The notes beneath the pieces are model-generated. The model made no database searches, was not told the origin of the DNA, and saw only the letters and a program-made list of their open reading frames with translations. Positions 9,758 to 16,979 of a stretch of 64,000 nucleotides of DNA are shown one piece after another. The stretch covers positions 1-64,000 of the forward strand of contig CANMLL010000021.1 in assembly GCA_947498775.1 (NCBI GenBank), written 5' to 3'. How positions within the stretch are numbered: position 1 is the first letter of the stretch; each line of letters begins with the position of its first letter. This DNA is from an uncultured Aquimarina sp. GTDB lineage: Bacteria > Bacteroidota > Bacteroidia > Flavobacteriales > Flavobacteriaceae. Made by a program: the position numbers and the translations under genes.

Positions 9758-10227
9758 ATGAAAACAACTTTATTGAAATTTTGCTGTGCCTTTATACTAT
9801 TATTTGGCACATTTTCTTGCTCTGAAGATGAAGACACTATCCAAACTACTAGTGAAACTTTGGTAGTAGATGAAATTTTTAGATTAGTCAATGAACACAG
9901 ACAAGAACAAGGATTATCTACTTTGGAAAAAAGTAACGTCGCAATCAACTAGCTGCTGATCATTCTCGATATATGATTTCGCAAGGTCGCATTAGTCATG
10001 ATAATGGGAACTCAAAATTTCTTGAATTGCAAGAGAAAGAAAATGCAAGGGCTATGGGTGAAAATGTAGCCAGTGGCCAAAATTCTGCACAATCTGTTAT
10101 GACTTCATGGATTAATAGTACAACAGGACATCGAGAAAATATAGAAGGGAACTATACGCATATTGGTATCGCCGCTGTGAAAGATGAAAACGGAAGATAT
10201 TATTATACACAAATTTTTTATCGCTAA
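9758..10227 (+). pseudogene. Frameshifted CAP-domain lipoprotein paralogue
   Basis: The gene begins with MKTTLLKFCCAFILLFGTFSC (lipobox FSC) and a CAP start (VVDEIFRLVNEHRQEQGLS), then hits a stop at 9950-9952. The rest of the domain continues in the next frame (NQLAADHSRYMISQGRISHDN onward) to the stop at 10227. Adding one A in the run at about 9943 restores a continuous product of about 156 residues (NVA joins NQLAADHS). This is a single-base loss, or a sequencing error. The restored protein keeps HSRYM, GENVASG and TGHRENI, which are closer to the classical CAP core than in the intact upstream copy. Confidence 0.8.
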
Positions 10228-10294
10228 ACTACGCAAACTCAACTATGCTAGTTAGCACTAATCCTATTCTATACGTTAGAATAGCGCCTCTAGT

Positions 10295-10345
10295 AGTTGC
10301 TTACTATAAAGTGTTTTGGGCATTTTATTAGTAAGCAACTTTTTT
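10295..10345 (+). terminator. Strong terminator after the CAP genes
   Basis: AGTTGCTTACTA (10295-10306) pairs perfectly with TAGTAAGCAACT (10329-10340), followed by a run of T. It ends the CAP transcription unit. It also overlaps a possible early start of the next gene, which argues for the later ATG at 10384. Confidence 0.8.
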
Positions 10346-10383
10346 ATTTATTAACTTTAAGTATTAATCATAACCCAATTTTA

Positions 10384-11148
10384 ATGAGACGTGGTGGTTT
10401 AAAAATTAGAATACTTATAGGTCTTGCGATTGTTGCTTTTGCTTTTATAAAAAAGTGCAACAATAAAACCCTAAATCCCTATACCAACAGAGTGCAAAAC
10501 ATTAGCATGACCAGTGATCAGGAAATTGCAATAGGATTGCAAAGTGCTCCGAAAATGGCACAACAACACGGCGGGTTATATCCCGATCAAAAACTGCAAA
10601 GTTATATTGATATGGTAGGTAATAAGCTTGTGAGTTCTAGTATGGCCAAACAAACTCCTTACAAATATGAATTTCATCTTTTGGCTGATTCTAATACAAT
10701 TAATGCTTTTGCATTGCCCGGAGGGCAGATCTTTATAACCTATGCCCTTCTCGCCAAACTTGAAAATGAAGATCAGGTAGCCGGAGTACTGGGGCATGAA
10801 ATTGGTCATGTATTAGGAAGACACTCTGCCGAGAGAATAGCCGAACATGAATTTTGGAAAACAATGTCTACTGGAGCTTCTGTAGGGGCCGATATGGGTG
10901 GATTGATAAATGGAGTTGGTCAAAATATACTTTTGGGTAATGGTCGTGATGATGAACTGGAAAGTGACAAACTTGGTGTTTTGTTTATGATTAATTCTGG
11001 CTATAACCCAGAAGAAATGATTGGGGTCATGAAAATCCTAAAGGCAGCAGCCGGACCCAATCGCACACCAGAGTTCCAGAGTACACACCCTGATCCCGAA
11101 AATCGTATAGAAAAAATAAGAGAAGCTATTAGAGCATTCAAAAAGTAA
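10384..11148 (+). CDS. M48-family metalloprotease, membrane or lipid anchored
   Basis: A 254-residue protein starting at ATG 10384; longer starts run through the terminator before it. It has one N-terminal hydrophobic segment (residues ~8-22) followed by a Cys (FIKKC), which could be a lipobox variant. The catalytic site is HEIGH (His138, Glu139, His142). A third ligand is expected in DELESDKLG near residue 191-195. The C-terminus holds the 'STHPDPENRI' motif typical of M48 peptidases such as LoiP/BepA. These act on misfolded envelope proteins in the periplasm. It is followed by a two-way terminator. Confidence 0.88.
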   Translation: MRRGGLKIRILIGLAIVAFAFIKKCNNKTLNPYTNRVQNISMTSDQEIAIGLQSAPKMAQQHGGLYPDQKLQSYIDMVGNKLVSSSMAKQTPYKYEFHLLADSNTINAFALPGGQIFITYALLAKLENEDQVAGVLGHEIGHVLGRHSAERIAEHEFWKTMSTGASVGADMGGLINGVGQNILLGNGRDDELESDKLGVLFMINSGYNPEEMIGVMKILKAAAGPNRTPEFQSTHPDPENRIEKIREAIRAFKK

Positions 11149-11160
11149 TAACTTGACATA

Positions 11161-11205
11161 AAAAAACTATTTGAGAAGTATAAAATCTATCCCAAATAGT
11201 TTTTG
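11161..11205. terminator. Bidirectional terminator between convergent genes
   Basis: AAAAACTATTTG (11162-11173) pairs with CAAATAGTTTTT (11193-11204), a 12-bp stem with A and T runs on the two sides. It can stop both the protease gene and the minus-strand ankyrin gene. Confidence 0.7.
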
Positions 11206-11232
11206 AATACCATAAATAACTTTGAAAAGTCG

Positions 11233-11619
11233 TTAGGACAATTCTTCCAGAAGAGCAATAGCCTCTTTTGCATTCGATAATTTTGCAAACTTCATTGCGT
11301 TATATCCTTTGCTGTCTTTGGTTTTGATATTTGCTCCCTTTTTTACAAGAACTCTAATGATATCTACCCTGTTATAGCGAGCTGCATACATTAGCGGTGT
11401 CATCCCTTCAGATTTTTCGTTTACATCGCTTCCTAATTCGATCATTTTTTTTACGGCACCCAAATCACCTTTTACTATAGCCATACAAAATGGATTAACT
11501 TTAACTTTAATGCTAGTAAGATCATGCTTATGACTATCGGTAGCCATATTAACTACTGTTGCAAAACTAACAGAAGTAATAAACATTACCACCAAAGTGG
11601 CCAAAACTGTTTTTTTCAT
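11233..11619 (-). CDS. Secreted ankyrin-repeat protein
   Basis: A 128-residue protein. The start at 11619 (MKKTVLATLVVMFITSVSFA) gives a clean signal peptide; a longer start would put 13 residues in front of it. Residues ~45-125 form about two to three ankyrin repeats (GDLGAVKKMIELGSDVN, then GMTPLMYAARYNRVDIIRVLV, then KGYNAMKFAKLSNAKEAIALL). Ankyrin repeats mediate protein contacts; here they would act in the periplasm. The partner is unknown. Nothing else is cotranscribed with it. Confidence 0.8.
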   Translation of the reverse strand: MKKTVLATLVVMFITSVSFATVVNMATDSHKHDLTSIKVKVNPFCMAIVKGDLGAVKKMIELGSDVNEKSEGMTPLMYAARYNRVDIIRVLVKKGANIKTKDSKGYNAMKFAKLSNAKEAIALLEELS

Positions 11620-12540
11620 AATTATTCGATTTTGATTATTTGAATGATGCGAAGGCATTTAAACTTTTTGTCTGGAAGCAAAAAATAGGCTTTTGTGCTA
11701 TACTACATCCATTTTTAAGTAGCATAGCCATAACTACGATACGAAAAAAGGATAAAATTAGGATCCAAAATGCATTTTTGCAGCCAAGAATTAAAAGTTC
11801 AAATGACTTTCATATTAACAAGACTATAAAACGCCTATATTCGTTACACTTATCTTATTAAATAACAGAACTTTAACCAAACTACAACAAAACATTATGA
11901 TACGTGTTTTCTGAGAAGACTTCTTAAAAAGATAAATTCGATTACCACAATGTGATAACCGAATTTATAAGGGAAAACGAACAAATCAATCAAACAAAAT
12001 CTTTTTATGTTTTTTCTTTTTCAATGCTTTTAAAAGTTTTTTAGCTTACTTGTCTTTACAATATCTATAACACAATTAACATGTTTGTCCTTTGCTTTAA
12101 TATCTCAGGTGCCGTTTCAAAAGAAACAAGTAGCATAAGAGCCAAGATTGTTTCTATTTTTCTTCATAATTGTCTGGTTATACAGATTCATGAAATATTA
12201 AAAGTAAAACTATTAAATATCAATAGACTTACTAACAAATATACTATTAATATTATCTAATAATCTATTCAAATCATTAAATAACAAGTTTTTAACTTTT
12301 ACCCAACAAAACGTTTGGATAGTGATGGTATTTGTATTGAACTTTTCTTGAGTAATGCTCTTACCTACAAAGTTCACATTTTAACGATACTTATAAATTA
12401 TACTATTCTTATAGCGCATAGCACAATCTTAAGAATAACTCATTTTTAACCTTCTTGACACCATTACATTAAGAGTTTCACAAAAAAACACCAGTTATAC
12501 CCTTGATAAAAAATTTTAATTACACAGGAATAACCATAGC
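11620..12540. other. Gene-poor intergenic region
   Basis: About a kilobase of very AT-rich DNA without a convincing coding region. The only open frames are short, with no recognisable domain or start context. It contains one clear hairpin (11933-11967) and, at its end, the gpmI promoter. It may carry an unrecognised RNA or decayed sequence. Confidence 0.5.
11926..11967 (-). terminator. Minus-strand hairpin with U-run, possible end of an unknown transcript
   Basis: Two 17-base arms (11933-11949 and 11951-11967) differ at two pairs. On the minus strand both differences are G-U pairs, so the RNA stem is complete. Read on the minus strand, the stem is followed closely by a run of five T. No gene on that strand lies upstream of it. 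Confidence 0.45.
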
Positions 12541-12574
12541 TTTTTGTGTGGGTGTTATCGAAGTTGTAAATTTG
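12541..12574 (+). promoter_or_regulatory. Promoter of gpmI (Bacteroidota type)
   Basis: TTTTTG (12541-12546) and TAAATTTG (12567-12574) match the Bacteroidota -33 and -7 consensus elements (TTTG and TAnnTTTG) with 20 bases between them. The gpmI start is 76 bases further on. Confidence 0.65.
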
Positions 12575-12649
12575 CTTCTTGCGCCTAGATCACAGGTCAA
12601 AAGTTTAAAATAACAACCAACCAAAAACATTAATTTATTAGAGCACGTT

Positions 12650-14167
12650 ATGAACAAAAAAGTAATCTTGATGATCTTAGATGGATGGGGTACTTCTCCT
12701 GACCCAAAGGTATCGGCAATCGATCATGCAAAAACACCATTTATAGATAATTTATATAAAGAATACTCTAATGCTTCTTTACGCACCGATGGCTTGCATG
12801 TAGGGTTACCAGATGGCCAAATGGGAAATAGTGAAGTTGGACATATGAATCTGGGAGCTGGTAGAATTGTATATCAGGATTTAGCCAAAATTAATATGGC
12901 AGTCAAAAAAAACACACTTAAAGATGAATCAGCCCTAATAGAAGCTTTTCAATATGCAAAAGAACATGATAAGAACATTCACCTATTAGGATTGGTTAGT
13001 GACGGTGGAGTCCACTCTCACATAAACCACATCAAAGGCCTACTAGATGCTGCCAATTCTTATGATCTGAAAAACGTTTTTCTTCATGCATTTACAGATG
13101 GCCGTGATGTAGATCCAAAATCCGGAAAAGGACATATCCAAGATATTCAGACTTATATGTCAAAAACCACAGGGAAATTAGCTTCAATCATAGGAAGATA
13201 CTATGCTATGGATAGAGATAAACGATGGGAACGTGTAAAATTGGCCTATGATCTATTGGTAAATGGAATTGGTAAGGCTTCAAATAATGCGGTAGATAGC
13301 ATTCAATCTAGTTATGACAATGACATTACTGATGAGTTTATTAAGCCTATTCTTATTCAGGAAAACAATACTCCGGTTGCTACCATAAAAGCTGGTGATG
13401 TGGTGATTTTCTTCAATTTTAGAACAGATCGTGGTAGAGAACTCACTGAAATGCTCTCTCAAAATGATATGCATGAGTACAATACCCACAAACTCAAGCT
13501 ATATTATGTAACAATGACCAATTATGATGATACTTTTAAGGGAATCAAAGTGGTTTATGACAAAGAAAACATTACTGAAACCCTGGGAGAGGTATTGGCA
13601 AAATCGGGTAAAAAACAAATTCGTATTGCAGAGACTGAAAAATATCCTCATGTCACATTTTTCTTCTCTGGAGGTCAAGAAGAACCTTTTGAAGGAGAAA
13701 CCAGAATCTTAAGAAATTCACCAAAAGTAGCCACATACGATCTTAAACCAGAAATGAGTGCCTACGAACTTAGAGATGCATTAGTACCAGAATTACAAAA
13801 AGGTGAAGTAGATTTTGTTTGTCTTAATTTTGCCAATGGGGATATGGTAGGGCATACCGGAGTTATGGAAGCCGCTATCAAAGCATGTGAAACGGTAGAA
13901 ACCTGCGTAAAAGATGTCGTAACAATCGGACTCGAAAATGGGTACACTACCCTACTTATTGCAGACCATGGAAATTGTGAAACTATGATTAACCCAGATG
14001 GAACACCGCATACTGCTCACACGACCAATCCAGTACCTTTCATTTTGATCGACAAAGATCATACTGAAGTAAAAGACGGAGTTTTGGGTGATATTGCACC
14101 TACTATTTTGGATCTTATGGGCGTTGATCAACCCAATGCTATGACACAAAAATCCTTGGTAAAATAA
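12650..14167 (+). CDS. gpmI: 2,3-bisphosphoglycerate-independent phosphoglycerate mutase
   Basis: A 505-residue enzyme interconverting 3- and 2-phosphoglycerate in glycolysis and gluconeogenesis. The full length equals the family norm. The N-terminal metal site is ILDGWG (Asp11), the catalytic serine is Ser61 in QMGNSEVGHMNLGAG, the substrate-binding loop HAFTDGRDVDP is present, and the C-terminal metal site is ADHGNCE with HTAHTTNPVP. Two Mn ions are expected. The gene is monocistronic by layout, with its own promoter far upstream. Confidence 0.97.
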   Translation: MNKKVILMILDGWGTSPDPKVSAIDHAKTPFIDNLYKEYSNASLRTDGLHVGLPDGQMGNSEVGHMNLGAGRIVYQDLAKINMAVKKNTLKDESALIEAFQYAKEHDKNIHLLGLVSDGGVHSHINHIKGLLDAANSYDLKNVFLHAFTDGRDVDPKSGKGHIQDIQTYMSKTTGKLASIIGRYYAMDRDKRWERVKLAYDLLVNGIGKASNNAVDSIQSSYDNDITDEFIKPILIQENNTPVATIKAGDVVIFFNFRTDRGRELTEMLSQNDMHEYNTHKLKLYYVTMTNYDDTFKGIKVVYDKENITETLGEVLAKSGKKQIRIAETEKYPHVTFFFSGGQEEPFEGETRILRNSPKVATYDLKPEMSAYELRDALVPELQKGEVDFVCLNFANGDMVGHTGVMEAAIKACETVETCVKDVVTIGLENGYTTLLIADHGNCETMINPDGTPHTAHTTNPVPFILIDKDHTEVKDGVLGDIAPTILDLMGVDQPNAMTQKSLVK

Positions 14168-14277
14168 GGTAAAGATCAAACAAATCTCAATGTTTTTTTG
14201 TTAAACTACATCTAAATTATTGTGGTTGGCTTAGCCTATGTCTTATATTCGTAGGTATTCAATCAAGTAATTAAATC

Positions 14278-14868
14278 ATGAAAAAAATACTATTAATTAT
14301 AGTTGCGATACTTCTAAATGCCTGTATTAGCGCTTCAATTGCTGTAAACACAAACGGATCTTCAGAAAAATCCAACCCCGAAACTTCAGAACAGGATACA
14401 AATACAACTTCTTCTGCACAATCAAAACCCGATATTTTGATAGGAAAACACGAAAGAAAAGCGCTAGAACAAGAGCCATTTGGAACCTGGTTCAATAAAA
14501 ATTATGAAGATTATGAAGTAGACATCTATACAGTAGAAAAAATCGCTCCTTATCTCGACAATGTTTCGATTAAAGCCTTTATGGGAACCTGGTGTGGGGA
14601 TAGTAAAAGAGAAACTCCCAATTTTTACAAAATTCTTGATGCAGCCGACTTTGATTATCAAAATCTTGAACTTATTACGGTTACCAGAGCAAAAAATACT
14701 CCTGAAGGCTATGAAAATGGGTTAGCTATTAAACGTGTACCTACTTTTATCTTCTATAAAGATGGAAAAGAAATAGGTCGTTATGTAGAATTTGCGAGAG
14801 AGACCCTGGAAAAAGACATACTAGCAATTGTATCCGGTGCCCCTTATAAACATTCGTATGAGGATTAA
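14278..14868 (+). CDS. Thioredoxin-like lipoprotein with a single active-site cysteine
   Basis: A 196-residue protein with a lipobox (LLNAC, Cys16) and a Ser/Thr/Glu-rich linker to about residue 50. Residues ~90-190 have a thioredoxin fold: FMGTWCGDSKRETPNF at the active-site position and RVPTFIFYKDGKEIGRYVE with the cis-Pro. The normal CxxC is replaced by WCGDS, so only one redox Cys remains. It cannot act as a simple disulfide oxidoreductase; a monothiol, peroxidase-like or binding role is possible. Likely on the periplasmic or surface side of a membrane. Confidence 0.8.
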   Translation: MKKILLIIVAILLNACISASIAVNTNGSSEKSNPETSEQDTNTTSSAQSKPDILIGKHERKALEQEPFGTWFNKNYEDYEVDIYTVEKIAPYLDNVSIKAFMGTWCGDSKRETPNFYKILDAADFDYQNLELITVTRAKNTPEGYENGLAIKRVPTFIFYKDGKEIGRYVEFARETLEKDILAIVSGAPYKHSYED

Positions 14869-14890
14869 TTACATATTTTAATATTCTTTG

Positions 14891-14898
14891 TAAATTTG
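14891..14898 (+). promoter_or_regulatory. Promoter -7 element of map
   Basis: TAAATTTG fits TAnnTTTG exactly and lies 29 bases before the map start. The -33 element is less clear. Confidence 0.5.
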
Positions 14899-14927
14899 CC
14901 ATTCCTTAAAAATGGAACCATAAACCT

Positions 14928-15746
14928 ATGATTATTACCAAAACACGTGAAGAAATAGAATTGATGCGAGAGAGTGCATTGGTTGTTTCAAAGACATTAG
15001 GAATGTTAGCTTCTGAGTTAAAGCCGGGAATTACCACAAAGCAATTAGACAAAATTGCTGAGGAGTTTATTAGAGATCAAGGTGCTGTTCCGGGGTTTTT
15101 GGGATTATATGGTTGCCCCTCTACACTTTTGACCAGTGTAAATGAAGCAGTAGTACACGGTCTCCCAACAGATAAGCCCCTTGAAGAAGGTGATATTGTA
15201 GCTATTGACTGTGGAGCTATTAAAAATGATTTTTATGGTGATCACGCTTATACATTCACCATTGGTGAAGTAGCTCCCGAAGTAGAACAATTACTTAATA
15301 TCACCAAAGAGTCATTGTATAAAGGGATTTCCGAATTTAAACGAGGTAATCGAGTGGGAGATGTTGGGTATGCCATACAACAATATACAGAAGCTGCAGG
15401 TTATGGTGTTGTAAGAGAACTTGTTGGACATGGTCTTGGAAAAAAGCTACATGAAGATCCAGAAATGCCAAACTATGGCAGACGAGGGCGAGGTAAAAAG
15501 TTCATTGAAGGAATGGTTGTAGCCATCGAGCCTATGATCAATATGGGTACACATAGAATTAAACAATTAGAAGATGGCTGGACGATAGTGACCGCAGACG
15601 GGAAACCAAGTGCTCATTTCGAACATGATGTTGCACTTATCGATGGGAAACCAGAAATCCTTTCAACTTTCAAGTACATCTATCAAGCTCTTGGTATTGC
15701 GTCTGATGAAGAAGATGCTTTTAGACAAGAAATATTGACTGTTTAA
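14928..15746 (+). CDS. map: Methionine aminopeptidase, type I
   Basis: A 272-residue cytosolic enzyme removing the N-terminal Met from new proteins. All five metal ligands of the family are in place: Asp94, Asp105, His168, Glu201 and Glu232. The substrate-binding His78 (VVHGLP) is also present. The order and spacing match E. coli MetAP. The extra ~20 C-terminal residues are ordinary for the Bacteroidota version. Confidence 0.96.
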   Translation: MIITKTREEIELMRESALVVSKTLGMLASELKPGITTKQLDKIAEEFIRDQGAVPGFLGLYGCPSTLLTSVNEAVVHGLPTDKPLEEGDIVAIDCGAIKNDFYGDHAYTFTIGEVAPEVEQLLNITKESLYKGISEFKRGNRVGDVGYAIQQYTEAAGYGVVRELVGHGLGKKLHEDPEMPNYGRRGRGKKFIEGMVVAIEPMINMGTHRIKQLEDGWTIVTADGKPSAHFEHDVALIDGKPEILSTFKYIYQALGIASDEEDAFRQEILTV

Positions 15747-15762
15747 TTTATATTCTTTCTAA

Positions 15763-15805
15763 AAGTTACCCAAAGTTTCTCTAAGGAGTCACAAAGCGAT
15801 ACAAA
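15763..15805 (+). repeat. Left inverted repeat flanking the GxxExxY gene
   Basis: The tract begins AAGTTACCCAAAG and continues with further CAAAG units (ACAAAGCGATACAAAG). Its reverse complement resembles the tract after the gene at 16061-16105. Such GTTACGCAAAG-type tracts flank GxxExxY genes in other genomes (from memory). Confidence 0.55.
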
Positions 15806-15807
15806 GA

Positions 15808-16101
15808 ATGACCGAAGATGATACATCAAGAATTATTATAGGATGTGCAATTGAAGTACATAAGAATTTAGGGCCAGGTCTTCTTGAGTCAGCATATCAA
15901 GAATGCCTCTGTTATGAATTAAAAACAGTCGAATATTTCACAGATGTACATTCTGCACAAATTCTCACCTATCTAAAACTTGGGGAATATAAACTTGGAC
16001 TTCTTATTAACTTTCATATAAGTCTTCTAAAAAATAGAATCAAACGTTTTATTATGCAATACTTTGCGAAACTCTGCGCCTTCTTTGTGCTCTTTGCGTA
16101 A
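15808..16101 (+). pseudogene. Internally deleted GxxExxY-family gene
   Basis: The 97-residue frame begins like the GxxExxY family (IIGCAIEVHKNLGPGLLESAYQECL; the name motif is GLLESAY). It then jumps at CYELKTVE straight to the C-terminal part (VHSAQILTYLKL, LGLLINFH, LLKNRIKRFI). The usual ~125-residue family has about 40-50 residues between YEL and ELK-VE. The two ends share GAATTAAAA (15916-15924), so the middle was probably lost between short repeats, in frame. The last 15 residues run into the flanking repeat. The family's function is unknown. It may still be expressed, but the missing part makes a normal product unlikely. Confidence 0.7.
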
Positions 16102-16105
16102 CTTC
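16061..16105 (-). repeat. Right inverted repeat flanking the GxxExxY gene
   Basis: Reading the minus strand, the tract begins AAGTTACGCAAAG and continues with ACAAAG and GCAAAG units, mirroring the left repeat at 15763-15805. It covers the last codons of the GxxExxY gene. Confidence 0.55.
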
Positions 16106-16110
16106 AACTT

Positions 16111-16881
16111 ATGAAAAAACTCTTCAAGTTCATACTAAACACGATCCCCAGGCCGCTATTGATTCGGTTGAGTTACTTGGTTAGGCCTGTTATATCTTTA
16201 TTTTTAAGAGGAAATACCTATACAGATCCCATCGACGGGAAAAGTTTCTCCAAATTTTTACCCTATGGATATGGAACACAACGAGACAATGTTCTCTCTC
16301 CCTCTACCCTATCATTAGAGCGACATAGATTACTTTGGTTATACCTTAAAAATGAAACCAGTTTTTTTTCTGCACCAGCAAAAGTATTGCATTTTGCACC
16401 CGAACAGGCTTTTTATAAACGATTTAGAAAATTAAAAAACCTTGAGTATACGACTACAGATCTTAATTCGCCTTTGGCAGATGTAAAAGCAGATATCTGT
16501 GATTTACCTTTTGATACTGATCAATACGATATTATTTTCTGCAATCATGTATTAGAGCATATCCCAGATGACACCAAAGCTATGCAGGAGCTTTTCAGGG
16601 TACTGAAACCAGGTGGAATGGCTATTTTACAAATTCCGCAGGATCTAAATCGTGAAAAAACTTTTGAAGATAACAGTATTACTGACCCCAAAGAGCGAGC
16701 AAAAATATTTGGGCAATACGACCATGTAAGAGTCTACGGGAAAGATTACTTTAAAAAACTAAGAACCATTGGTTTTAATGTTGAAGAAGTAGATTATTCT
16801 CAAAAGATAGCACCACAAGAAGTAACAAAATATTGTCTTGCCAAAGGAGAAATACTTCCGGTTTGTTACAAACCAATGTAA
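16111..16881 (+). CDS. Class I SAM-dependent methyltransferase
   Basis: A 256-residue protein. The Rossmann-like methyltransferase core occupies residues ~85-200. Motif I is atypical (VLHFAPE instead of a Gly-rich loop), followed by TTTDLNSP, the acidic DICDLPFDTDQYDIIFCNHVLEHI stretch, and FRVLKPGGMAILQIP. The N-terminal ~80 residues are basic and hydrophobic (PRPLLIRLSYLVRPVISLFLRG), which may touch a membrane. The DLNREKTFEDN loop is shared with a group of methyltransferases acting on glycans or lipids, but the substrate is unknown. Confidence 0.8.
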   Translation: MKKLFKFILNTIPRPLLIRLSYLVRPVISLFLRGNTYTDPIDGKSFSKFLPYGYGTQRDNVLSPSTLSLERHRLLWLYLKNETSFFSAPAKVLHFAPEQAFYKRFRKLKNLEYTTTDLNSPLADVKADICDLPFDTDQYDIIFCNHVLEHIPDDTKAMQELFRVLKPGGMAILQIPQDLNREKTFEDNSITDPKERAKIFGQYDHVRVYGKDYFKKLRTIGFNVEEVDYSQKIAPQEVTKYCLAKGEILPVCYKPM

Positions 16882-16920
16882 CTCAAATTGTATTATGATA
16901 AAAAATCTGAGTTTGACAAG

Positions 16921-16952
16921 AAAAGCCCTTTCTGTATGTAGAAAGAGCTTTA
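16921..16952. terminator. Hairpin between convergent genes
   Basis: AAAGC-CCTTTCT pairs with AGAAAGA-GCTTT around a six-base loop, with one mismatch. It lies between the methyltransferase and the minus-strand toxin-like gene. Confidence 0.5.
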
Positions 16953-16979
16953 ATCTTGATGTCAAAATAACTGTAGTTG

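Noticed and set aside
10297..10383. Earlier start for the M48 protease
   Set aside because: The codons run through a strong terminator hairpin (10295-10345), and a good hydrophobic N-terminus begins at 10384.
11640..11861. 73-residue plus-strand frame in the gene-poor region
   Set aside because: No domain, no promoter, composition like noncoding AT-rich DNA.
15763..16105. Insertion sequence around the GxxExxY gene
   Set aside because: The inverted tracts are imperfect and no transposase is present, so I call them repeats rather than an IS element.
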